A stretch of DNA of 37,349 nucleotides from Acidimicrobiia bacterium (GTDB lineage: Bacteria; Actinomycetota; Acidimicrobiia; Acidimicrobiales; Bin134): contig JAJEDQ010000056.1 of NCBI GenBank assembly GCA_022821445.1, positions 1 to 37,349 of the forward strand, read 5' to 3'. Below the pieces are notes generated by a model. The model did not search any database. It was not told the DNA's origin and saw only the letters and a list, made by a program, of their open reading frames with translations. Positions 27,933 to 35,819 of this stretch are shown in pieces; position 1 is the first letter of the stretch; each line of letters opens with the position of its first letter. The translations under genes and the position numbers were made by a program.

Positions 27933-29347
27933 CGGGTGGCCCCCCTGGCCGCCAACAGCTCTCGGGCCACGACCCGGTCGTCGAAGGGAATCACCCGGTC
28001 GCCCACCACCTGGGTGGTCTCATGGCCCTTTCCGGCCACCACCATCACATCACCGTCGGATGCGATGTCGAGGCACTGGGCGATGGCCGCCGCCCGGTCG
28101 GATTGGGTGGAGACGCCACCGGAGTTCTCGGGCACTCCGCTCAAAATGTCGGTGATGATGGCCTCTGGGTCCTCAAAACGAGGGTTGTCGGAGGTGACGA
28201 TCACTTGATCGGCCAACTCGGCTGCCACCTTGCCCATCATCGGGCGCTTGCCGGAATCACGATCACCCCCGCAGCCGAACACCACCCGCAGGGATCCTGA
28301 GCCGGTCACCAACTCGCGGGCGGCGGCCAGCACCTGGGCCAGGCCATCAGGAGTGTGGGCATAGTCCACCACCACTGTGAACGGACTATCGGACTCGATG
28401 GTCTCGAACCGGCCCGGCACCGGGGCCGCCGACTCCAACCCGGCAATCACTTCGGGCACGCTGACATTCAGCATCAGGGCAGTCTCTGCCGCAGCCAAGG
28501 CGTTGGCGGCGTTGAAGCGGCCGGTCAGGGACAGGGCGACTTCTTGGCCCTGCCACCGCATGGCCAGGCCCTGCGGCACCACCTCGACCGACAGGTCTGC
28601 GGGGTCATAGCCCACGGAGGGGATACGAGGGCCGGCAAACAGACGCCGGCCGTACTCATCGCTTCGGTTAACCACAGCGCAGTCCGACAGTTGGGGTGTG
28701 AACAACCGGGCCTTGGCGGCGAAGTACTCCTCGATGGTGCGGTGGTAGTCCAAGTGGTCGGGGGTGAGGTTGGTGAACACCGCGGCGTCGAATCGGATGC
28801 CGTCCACCCGGTGTTGAGCCAGCGCGTGGCTCGATACCTCCATCACCACCGCTTGGGTCCCAGCCGATCGCCAACAAGCCAGTTGGTGCTGCAAGTCAAC
28901 CGACTCCAGGGTGGTCAAGACCCCCGTGAGCGTGCCCAGGATCTCGCTTTGCAGTCCGGCCGCATCCAGCACCGACCTCAGCAGGCTGCAAACCGTGGTC
29001 TTGCCATTGGTGCCGGTAACCCCCACCACCGTCATGGAGTGGGACGGGTGGCCGTAGAACTTCGAGCTGATGGGGCCCATGGCTTGGCGCACCGATTTGG
29101 TTTGCAGCTGGGGACAGTCCAAATCGAGCCGACGCTCCACCACCAGCCCCGAGGCCCCCCGGGCCAGCGCGTCGGCTGCGAAGTCGTGGCCGTCGTGGTT
29201 GGCACCCGGCACGCAGAAGAACAATTCGCCGGGATTGACAGATCGGGAGTCGTGGGCCAACCCGGTGATCTCGGCGTTGCCGCTCTTCTCGATCAGCCCG
29301 GGAGCAGCTTCAGCCAGCACCGGCAGCGCCATCGATGGTGCGGTCAT
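27929..29347 (-). CDS. murE: UDP-MurNAc-tripeptide ligase (meso-DAP-type)
   Basis: VTGTNGKTTVCSLLRSVLDAAG, VMEVSSHALAQHRVDGIRFDAAVFTNLTPDHLDYH, TSDNPRFEDPEAI (DNPR of meso-DAP-adding enzymes), GKGHE. Confidence 0.95.
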   Translation of the reverse strand: MTAPSMALPVLAEAAPGLIEKSGNAEITGLAHDSRSVNPGELFFCVPGANHDGHDFAADALARGASGLVVERRLDLDCPQLQTKSVRQAMGPISSKFYGHPSHSMTVVGVTGTNGKTTVCSLLRSVLDAAGLQSEILGTLTGVLTTLESVDLQHQLACWRSAGTQAVVMEVSSHALAQHRVDGIRFDAAVFTNLTPDHLDYHRTIEEYFAAKARLFTPQLSDCAVVNRSDEYGRRLFAGPRIPSVGYDPADLSVEVVPQGLAMRWQGQEVALSLTGRFNAANALAAAETALMLNVSVPEVIAGLESAAPVPGRFETIESDSPFTVVVDYAHTPDGLAQVLAAARELVTGSGSLRVVFGCGGDRDSGKRPMMGKVAAELADQVIVTSDNPRFEDPEAIITDILSGVPENSGGVSTQSDRAAAIAQCLDIASDGDVMVVAGKGHETTQVVGDRVIPFDDRVVARELLAARGATR

Positions 29348-31356
29348 GGCCCGTTCTCGGCTCCAGGTGTTGGGGCAGGCTCGGCGGTGGGTCCTGACGT
29401 CGGAACTGGCGAAGGCGTTCCCGACGGCTCGGGCTCGGCCACTGGCTGGGGCTCAGTCGCTTCCGTCACCGGCTCGGGCTCGGCCACTGGTTCGGGCTCA
29501 GTCGCTTCCGTCACCGGCTCGGGTTCCGTCGGTTCGGCCACGGCCTCGGGCCTGCTGGTTGTTTCTGAGCCGGAATCAGCCTCAGGAACCAGGGTCGGGG
29601 CCGGCTGGGGGGTGGGGGCAGGTCCTAACTTGGAACCGACGGTGAAGTAGTTGGCGGGTGGGGCGATGCGGAGGCGTTGGAGGGAGTATTTGGCCAATTC
29701 GGCAAACAGCGGGGCGGCCGACTGGCTGGCATAGAAGTTGGTGACCGGCTCGTCGATCACCACAATCATCGAGAGCTGCGGATCCTCGGCGGGATAGAAA
29801 CCGGCAAACGTGGCCGTGTAGCGGCTGAACCCCTCGTCGTCCTCATAGTTGCCGCCTGACAGCACTTTCTGGCCGGTCCCCGTCTTACCGGCAACGGAGT
29901 AGCCCTCAACCTGGGCATTTCGTCCTGTTCCCTCTCGCACAACCGTGACCAACATGTCGGTCATCTGTGAGGCAGTGTGCGCGGAGACCACCCTCACCGG
30001 GTCGCCCTGTTCCACTCGGATCGTCTGGCCATCGGCGTCGACGGCCGATTGCACCAGGGTGGGCGGCACCCGCACCCCTCCGTTGGCCAGGGTGTTGTAC
30101 ACCATCAACACCTGCAACGGGGTGGCCAGGATGCCCTGGCCCAGCGCGAAGCTGGCCACGTCGGTGCCGCTCCAGCTCAAGAGTTGCGGGACCAATCCTG
30201 ACGACTCGCCCCTGAAACCCAGCCCAGTGGGCGTCCCCAGCCCGTACCGGGACATGTAGGCAGCCAGGCGGGTGGAGCCCAGAACCAGAGCCCACTCGAC
30301 GGTGCCGGTGTTGGACGAACGAGCCAGGATCTCCTCCATGCTGTAGAGCACGGTCCCGTACTCGGTGTGGTCGGTGAACGTCTGATCGTAGAGCTCAAGC
30401 CAGTGATTCACTTCGCGCACATGGTTCGGCTCGCCCAGCCCCGTCTCGATCACCCCGGAGAGCGCGACGCTCTTCATCACCGATCCGGGCTCGAATGCCC
30501 AGGTCACCGCGCGGTTCTCGCTGAGGGAGACAGGATTTCCCTCTTGATCTCGACCCACCGAGGCCATGGCCAGGATCTCGCCGGTGCCGGGCACCATGAT
30601 GATGACGGTGCCGCTGGCGGCATTCACCTCTTCAATCTGGTGCTTCAACGCCCGCTCGGCTTCGAACTGCAAGGAGCGGTCGATGGTCAGATACAGGTCG
30701 GCCCCCGGCTGCGCGGGTCTGATGTGACGGGCACCGGTGGGGATTGTGCGCCCGTCTTGGCTGCTCTCCAACACCATCTCGCCGGGCACACCGCCCAGCA
30801 ACTCGTCGTACTGGGATTCGATCCCGCTGATGCCCGTTTGGTCGACGTCCACGGTTCCGACCACGGCCCGGGCCAGGCGGGAACCGGCGGGGTTGAACCG
30901 GGCGGACTCCTCCAACCGGAACACTCCCTTGATTTCGAGGGCGGCCACCGCCGTAGCGATGTCGTCGGGCACGGTACGAGCCAGATAGGCGTGCTGGTCG
31001 GGCTCGCTCAGAAGCTCGAGCAGATGGGTCCCGTCCATGTTCAGCACGGGGGCAAGAGCAGCCGCAGCGGCGGCTGGATCATCCACCTGGCTGGGGTCGG
31101 CCCAGATTGTCCATTGCGGCACCGACAGGGCCAGCGCCACTCCGTTTCGGTCGTAGATCTGGCCCCGGTCCGCGGTCAGCTTGACCGTTCGGGTTCGCTG
31201 CTGCTGGCCGTACTCCACAAAGGCGTCAGAGCTGATGAGCTGAAGGTCAGCCAGCCGGATGCCCAGGACCACGGCCACCAAGGCGAACACAACCGCCATG
31301 GCCGTACCACGGCGACGCCGCGAGCTCCGCCCGGCAATCTTCTCGGAAGGGCTCAC
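29344..31356 (-). CDS. ftsI: Penicillin-binding protein, FtsI/PBP3 class B transpeptidase
   Basis: EPGSVMKSVALSG (SxxK), ARSSNTGTVEW (SxN), VAGKTGTGQK (KTG); P/E/T repeat tail. Confidence 0.94.
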   Translation of the reverse strand: MSPSEKIAGRSSRRRRGTAMAVVFALVAVVLGIRLADLQLISSDAFVEYGQQQRTRTVKLTADRGQIYDRNGVALALSVPQWTIWADPSQVDDPAAAAAALAPVLNMDGTHLLELLSEPDQHAYLARTVPDDIATAVAALEIKGVFRLEESARFNPAGSRLARAVVGTVDVDQTGISGIESQYDELLGGVPGEMVLESSQDGRTIPTGARHIRPAQPGADLYLTIDRSLQFEAERALKHQIEEVNAASGTVIIMVPGTGEILAMASVGRDQEGNPVSLSENRAVTWAFEPGSVMKSVALSGVIETGLGEPNHVREVNHWLELYDQTFTDHTEYGTVLYSMEEILARSSNTGTVEWALVLGSTRLAAYMSRYGLGTPTGLGFRGESSGLVPQLLSWSGTDVASFALGQGILATPLQVLMVYNTLANGGVRVPPTLVQSAVDADGQTIRVEQGDPVRVVSAHTASQMTDMLVTVVREGTGRNAQVEGYSVAGKTGTGQKVLSGGNYEDDEGFSRYTATFAGFYPAEDPQLSMIVVIDEPVTNFYASQSAAPLFAELAKYSLQRLRIAPPANYFTVGSKLGPAPTPQPAPTLVPEADSGSETTSRPEAVAEPTEPEPVTEATEPEPVAEPEPVTEATEPQPVAEPEPSGTPSPVPTSGPTAEPAPTPGAENGP
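29426..29515. repeat. 45-bp tandem repeat in the ftsI 3' end
   Basis: Copies at 29426 and 29471 differ at two positions; encodes an E/P/T/V-rich 15-aa unit. Confidence 0.88.
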
Positions 31357-31742
31357 CTCGCTCCACCCTCGTCTGGTTCCAGCGGGGGCAGGTATGTCCG
31401 GCCATCGGGCTCCACCATCCCCAACCGGTACAGGGCCTCGGCCACGATGCGGTTGGGGGCTTCGGCCCTGGCCACGTTGAGCTGCAATCGGTCGTTGACG
31501 GCTCGAACGTCTTCAATCTGCTGATTGAGGTTGTCCAGAGTGGATTGCCGGTCCACGATCACGGCATGAAGGAAGGCGAGGGCGAACAGGGCGACAACCA
31601 CGGTAATGGCCGCAGCCCAGCCCAGCACGGGCATCAGCCTGCGTTTCGGCCGCGGCGCCGCCCGGAGGTGTTGGCGGGGCTGGTTGGTCCGGTGGGCCGG
31701 GTCGGCCGGCGACGGTTGAGGGCGGTGTTGCGGGGCGACCAT
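31353..31742 (-). CDS. ftsL: FtsL-like septum formation protein
   Basis: Pro-rich cytoplasmic segment, single TM (AAAITVVVALFALAFLHAVIV), coiled-coil; located between rsmH and ftsI. Confidence 0.78.
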   Translation of the reverse strand: MVAPQHRPQPSPADPAHRTNQPRQHLRAAPRPKRRLMPVLGWAAAITVVVALFALAFLHAVIVDRQSTLDNLNQQIEDVRAVNDRLQLNVARAEAPNRIVAEALYRLGMVEPDGRTYLPPLEPDEGGAR

Positions 31743-32722
31743 TACCCGGCCACCTCACCCTGATCGGCCCCCAGCTTGCAGAACGCCCGATAGCGGGCGC
31801 TTGAGGCTCGGGGATTGTCGGCCACCTCCGCAGGGCTGGGCTTGCGACTGCCCCGGGGAACCAACTCGATTGCGGGTGGGGCCTGGGTGTCAGAGCGGGG
31901 CAGTCCCAGATAGCGGGACTCATCGGAAAGTCCGGCCCGGCGGCGGAGAACCTGTTTGACGATGCGATCCTCCCCGCTGTGGTAGCTGAGCACCACCCCC
32001 CGGCCTTCGGGTGCCATCCGGTTTATGGATGTTTCCAGGGCAGGCTCGATCTGGTTCAGCTCATCGTTTACTGCAATGCGAATGGCCTGAAAGGTCCGCT
32101 TGGCCGGGTGGCCTCCCCGGCGGCGGGCGGGAGCGGGAATGGCATCGCGAACCACCTCGGCCAACTCGGTGGTAGACCCGATCGGCCGAGCCGAAGCGAT
32201 GGCGGCGGCGATGCGGTGGGCGTAGCGCTCATCGCCGTAAGAGCGCAGGATCGTGACCAGTTCGTCTGTTGACCAGGCGTTCACCACTTGGCCGGCCGAG
32301 AGTTGCTGGCCGCCGTCCATCCTCATGTCCAGCGGACCGTCGTGGCGATAGCTGAACCCGCGCTCGGGCTGGTCCAGTTGCGGAGAGCTCACCCCGAAGT
32401 CGAATAGCGATCCCACTATGCAGGCAACGCCCAGGGAATCCAGAACGTCGCCCAGCTGTCCGAAGCTGGCGTGGTGGATCGTGGCGCCGCGGCCGGCCAA
32501 GACGGTGGTGGCGGCCTCGACCGCGGAGGGGTCACGGTCGAGGCCTATTAGCGAGAGGTCAGGGCGGGCGTTCAAGAGCGCCCGAGCGTGACCTCCCCCG
32601 CCCACGGTGGCGTCGAGAAAGGCTCCCGACGGGACCGTAGACAGGTGCTCCACCACTTCTGTCACCATGACGGGGTGATGGACGAAACGACGTTCGATCG
32701 CTGTCGGTGTCCCCCCGTTCAT
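31742..32722 (-). CDS. rsmH: 16S rRNA (cytosine-1402-N4)-methyltransferase
   Basis: HHPVMVTEVVEHL, GAFLDATVGGGGHARALL, DFGVSSPQLDQPERGFSYRHDGPLDMRM, SYHSGEDRIVKQ. Confidence 0.96.
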   Translation of the reverse strand: MNGGTPTAIERRFVHHPVMVTEVVEHLSTVPSGAFLDATVGGGGHARALLNARPDLSLIGLDRDPSAVEAATTVLAGRGATIHHASFGQLGDVLDSLGVACIVGSLFDFGVSSPQLDQPERGFSYRHDGPLDMRMDGGQQLSAGQVVNAWSTDELVTILRSYGDERYAHRIAAAIASARPIGSTTELAEVVRDAIPAPARRRGGHPAKRTFQAIRIAVNDELNQIEPALETSINRMAPEGRGVVLSYHSGEDRIVKQVLRRRAGLSDESRYLGLPRSDTQAPPAIELVPRGSRKPSPAEVADNPRASSARYRAFCKLGADQGEVAG

Positions 32723-32986
32723 GATTTTTCACCTCCCTGGCGGCTCAGCAGACTGCTGCGAGAAGGGCCTGTTTTTTGCGCCCGATGGGATCGAACGGCA
32801 AGAATGTCGCCCATCGGCAGTCCTCCGCCCGGCGACCGCACTCCGGGATTTCTCCCCGGTTGTGTCAGATGGCAAGCGGGCGGAGTAGGGGCCTTCCATC
32901 TCGTCGGACGGAGGACTGCCCATGAGCGCACTCCTGGTCGGCCTACACGGAGGTCACCGACCTTGTTGTCTGTCTGCGAATCCACA
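32723..32986 (-). ncRNA. Candidate structured cis-regulatory leader between mraZ and rsmH
   Basis: Nested inverted repeats 32816-32827/32909-32920 (12 bp perfect), 32782-32789/32810-32817, 32843-32847/32855-32859, 32868-32873/32896-32901. Confidence 0.5.
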
Positions 32987-33406
32987 TCACAACCACCGGT
33001 CTACGTCTGCCTCGCCGAGTTCGGCTTGCAGCGACTGCCATTGCTCCGCGTCCCACACCTCGCCGCGGTTGAACACACCGACCAGCACCACGTTCTTGTC
33101 CAATCCCAGCACCTCACGCTTGGAGGATGGGAGGTTCAACCGACCTTGGGCATCCACGGTGGCCGGTTCGAGGCTGGAGGAGAATGCCCGCAGTTCGTCG
33201 CCCGTGGCCTCTCCGGCCCGAACCGCCGCCTCGAGCCGCTCCAGCGCGCTGCGGGCCTCATCCGCAGTCCAGATGCCGAGGCACTGCCTGTAGATGGCCA
33301 CGTAGGCCCCTTCAGCCAGCACCGAGCGGAAGACCGGCGGCAACGAGAGCCGGCCCTTGTCGTCCAGGGAACGCGTGTGCTCACCGGTGAGCACGATTCC
33401 CCCCAT
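32987..33406 (-). CDS. mraZ: Transcriptional regulator MraZ
   Basis: GEHTRSLDDKGRLSLPPVFR and VDAQGRLNLPSSKREVLGL (two DxxGR AbrB-like motifs). Confidence 0.95.
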   Translation of the reverse strand: MGGIVLTGEHTRSLDDKGRLSLPPVFRSVLAEGAYVAIYRQCLGIWTADEARSALERLEAAVRAGEATGDELRAFSSSLEPATVDAQGRLNLPSSKREVLGLDKNVVLVGVFNRGEVWDAEQWQSLQAELGEADVDRWL

Positions 33407-33420
33407 CGGGTCCCGAGTAA

Positions 33421-33466
33421 TTCCCCTTCTCTCCCACTTCGTCCCACACTATCCCTTATTACCCCA
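33421..33466 (-). promoter_or_regulatory. MraZ-box-like operator (10-bp phased GGG direct repeats)
   Basis: CCC on + at 33423, 33433, 33443, 33453, 33463; three read TGGG on the minus strand. Just upstream of the mraZ ATG (33406). Confidence 0.8.
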
Positions 33467-33556
33467 CTAGCGCAACTCTATGCAGGGAATTTGAGGGCCG
33501 GGGTTCCACCGCGCCCGCGTGGAGCCGCAAACGTGAATGAGCGCGGACGCGAACAG

Positions 33557-33616
33557 AAAGGTTTCTTGGGCCGCTCAATTAGGCAGAGAGGTTTCTTGGG
33601 TCGCCTAGCGAGGCAG
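33557..33616. repeat. 30-bp tandem repeat straddling the lplA-like stop codon
   Basis: gtttcttggg at 33561 and 33591; aggcagagag at 33581 and 33611. Confidence 0.8.
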
Positions 33617-34285
33617 AGAGGCTAAGAACGCGTTGTGAATGTCATCGGGTTGGGCATCTACCGGCCAGGCGGCCGACGAGAGGGCGCTTCGAAGCTCCTC
33701 AGGTGACTCCGCCAGACGAGCAATCAACTCCTCGGGGGACCAGTGGCGATACAAGAGGGTTTGGAATCGTGCGGTGGTCCGGGTGCGGCGCTGGGTGATG
33801 CCCACCGCTTTGGCCCCGCCCACCAGCACCTCGCCCGGCCCCCGGCTGGCGAAGCAGGCCAACCGTCCCCAAGGGCCGGGTTCATAGCGGTCGAATACCT
33901 CCCCGTGCGTGATGCCCAGCGAGGCCAGAGCCGCCGCCCATGCTTCGCCCAGCCACAGGGGTGCCCGGTTCACATCGTCATCCCAGAGCGGGTCGCTTCG
34001 GCCGATCACCACGTCGATCCACACCGAGTGGCCCGGAGCCACCAGCACCGCGCCCCCTCCGCTGCGGCGCCGCACCAACGCAGCGCTTTCGGCAATCGGG
34101 CTCGAGGCGGTCTCGTCGGGTTGGGCCGACCCCAGCACCAGAGCGGTGTCGAGGGGCGACATCAGCCAGACTTCCCGATCAGCGCCAGGGTCGGAACTCA
34201 GGGCATGCAACTCCCCCACCGTTCCGCTCAGCCGGTGTGCCTTCCACCCCCCTTGGATCGACAGGGGCCCAGTCTTGGTGCTCAC
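33605..34285 (-). CDS. Lipoate-protein ligase A / BPL-LplA-LipB family protein
   Basis: ALVRRRSGGGAVLVAPGHSVWIDVVI, GGAKAVGITQRRTRTTARFQTLLY. GTG start at 34285. Confidence 0.83.
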   Translation of the reverse strand: MSTKTGPLSIQGGWKAHRLSGTVGELHALSSDPGADREVWLMSPLDTALVLGSAQPDETASSPIAESAALVRRRSGGGAVLVAPGHSVWIDVVIGRSDPLWDDDVNRAPLWLGEAWAAALASLGITHGEVFDRYEPGPWGRLACFASRGPGEVLVGGAKAVGITQRRTRTTARFQTLLYRHWSPEELIARLAESPEELRSALSSAAWPVDAQPDDIHNAFLASLPR

Positions 34286-34317
34286 CGATCCATGTCGCCG
34301 GGCATCCCGCGACAGGC

Positions 34318-34848
34318 TCAAGCAGTCTGGGCGACGGATTCGGCTGCTGGGTCTAGGTAGGGCAGCCAGTCGGAAGGCACATGGCCCACGGCCGAAGCCA
34401 CCCAGGCCGAGCGGGGCGGCTCGGCCGGCGGACGCATCAGCCGCATCTGCGTCTCCGAGAGCAGCCGGTCTCGCTTGGCCATGTTGCACCGGCGGCACGC
34501 GGCCACCACGTTCTCCCAAGAGTGGGTGCCGCCGCGGCTGCGGGGGCGCACGTGGTCGATGGAGTCGGCGTGGCGGCCGCAGTACTGGCAGCTATAGCCG
34601 TCTCGGGCGAACACTCCCCTACGGCTGAGCCCGCCAGTGCGGAAGAAGGGCACTTTGACGTAGTAGCGCAGTCGGACCACCGACGGCACCGGCAGGTCGA
34701 GCTGCTCGGAGCGGATTCGCTCTCCGGACTCCAGCACGACTTCGGCCTTCTCGGCCATCACCAGCACGAGAGCGCGCCGGGGCGACACCACACTCAGCGG
34801 CTCAAAGGATGCGTTGAGCACCAGCGCCCGGCTCATGGTGGAAACCAT
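34318..34848 (-). CDS. HNH endonuclease
   Basis: ARDGYSCQYCGRHADSIDHVRPRSRGGTHSWENVVAACRRCNMAKRDRLL. Start at ATG 34848 or 34836. Confidence 0.9.
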   Translation of the reverse strand: MVSTMSRALVLNASFEPLSVVSPRRALVLVMAEKAEVVLESGERIRSEQLDLPVPSVVRLRYYVKVPFFRTGGLSRRGVFARDGYSCQYCGRHADSIDHVRPRSRGGTHSWENVVAACRRCNMAKRDRLLSETQMRLMRPPAEPPRSAWVASAVGHVPSDWLPYLDPAAESVAQTA

Positions 34849-34932
34849 AGTGAACCCGCTGGGCTGCTTTACGCGGATTACCCAGAACACACCTCTGGGT
34901 TGAATGCCCGCAAGGGGCGGTTCAATTAGGCT

Positions 34933-35142
34933 TTACCTGGTGGTCTGCTCCCAAGACCTGCACCATTGCAGGTAGGTAACCAGATCGTCGGCACGGGGCT
35001 GGGCTTGGGCATCCCCGTACATGATGACCATCCGGAACCTCAAATACGCAGGATCGGGGGCCAGCCTCAACCGCCATCCGAGCCGAATCGCCGTTGTCCA
35101 GAGGCTGGGACGCGCGAGCAACTTGGCCAGTGATCGAATCAC
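34933..35142 (-). CDS. Small hypothetical protein (69 aa)
   Basis: Protein-like composition (LARPSLWTTAIRLGWRL...YLRFRMVIMYGD...DLVTYLQWCRSW). Preferred over the out-of-frame 34922-35251 ORF. Confidence 0.6.
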   Translation of the reverse strand: MIRSLAKLLARPSLWTTAIRLGWRLRLAPDPAYLRFRMVIMYGDAQAQPRADDLVTYLQWCRSWEQTTR

Positions 35143-35209
35143 GGTTCCAGGCTACGTCGTAGCAGTCTTTCCCTCGTGATCTTCCTTCGGCGGCCAGTAC
35201 GATGGGCGG

Positions 35210-35785
35210 ATGGGAACACTTGCCGTCACCGGTGATCACGACGCCGACCAACTCCTAATCGATAACCCATTCGCCCTGCTGCTGGCCATGATGCTCGACC
35301 AGCAGATCCCCATGGAATGGGCCTTCAAGTCGCCCCTGCGGCTGAAAGAGCGCATCCCCGAGAACTTCTCCGCCGCGGGTCTGGCTGAGATGGACCCCGA
35401 GAAGGCCGAGGCTGCCTTCAAGGAGAAGCCCGCCCTGCACCGCTTCCCCGGATCAATGGCCCGCCGAGCCCAAGACCTGGCCCGCCACATCGTGGACCAC
35501 TACGACGGCAACGCCGCCAAGCTGTGGGCCGAAGCCCCCACCGGCCAAGACCTGCTCAAGCGGCTCAAAGCCCTCCCCGGCTACGGCGACGAAAAAGCCA
35601 AGATCTTCCTCGCCCTGCTGGCCAAGCGCTTCAACATCACCCCCGAAGGCTGGGAAACCGCCGCTGGCCCATTCTCCGACGCCACCCCCCGCACCGTCGC
35701 CGACATAGACAGCCCCGAAGCCTTAGCCGAGGTCAGGGCTTGGAAGAAAGCCCAAAAAGCCAAAGGCAAATCCAAACAGGACTGA
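35210..35785 (+). CDS. HhH-GPD-family protein (uncharacterised actinobacterial type)
   Basis: NPFALLLAMMLDQQIPMEWAF, FPGSMARRAQDLARHIV, LKALPGYGDEKAKIFLALLAKRF (helix-hairpin-helix). Confidence 0.87.
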   Translation: MGTLAVTGDHDADQLLIDNPFALLLAMMLDQQIPMEWAFKSPLRLKERIPENFSAAGLAEMDPEKAEAAFKEKPALHRFPGSMARRAQDLARHIVDHYDGNAAKLWAEAPTGQDLLKRLKALPGYGDEKAKIFLALLAKRFNITPEGWETAAGPFSDATPRTVADIDSPEALAEVRAWKKAQKAKGKSKQD

Positions 35786-35819
35786 CCGTCACAACCTTCT
35801 CTAAGCTGGCACCGCCCCT

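Noticed and set aside
29344-29650. + strand ORF tail with GSATGSGSVASVTGSGS repeats (end of the 28355-29650 ORF)
   Set aside because: Reverse-strand reading of the ftsI P/E/T repeats; no independent coding evidence.
34318-34848. HNH endonuclease as part of a defence or homing system
   Set aside because: This short HNH type is a common single chromosomal gene in Actinobacteria; no intron, intein or phage context seen.
34880-34900. ACCCAGA-N7-TCTGGGT hairpin upstream of the HNH gene
   Set aside because: Short stem without a clear U-tract; a weak terminator or leader hairpin is possible but not supportable.
34917-34932. GGCGGTTCAATTAGGC resembling GGCCGCTCAATTAGGC at 33569-33584
   Set aside because: Only two copies, 14/16 matching, both near gene 3' ends; too short to call a repeat family from this window.
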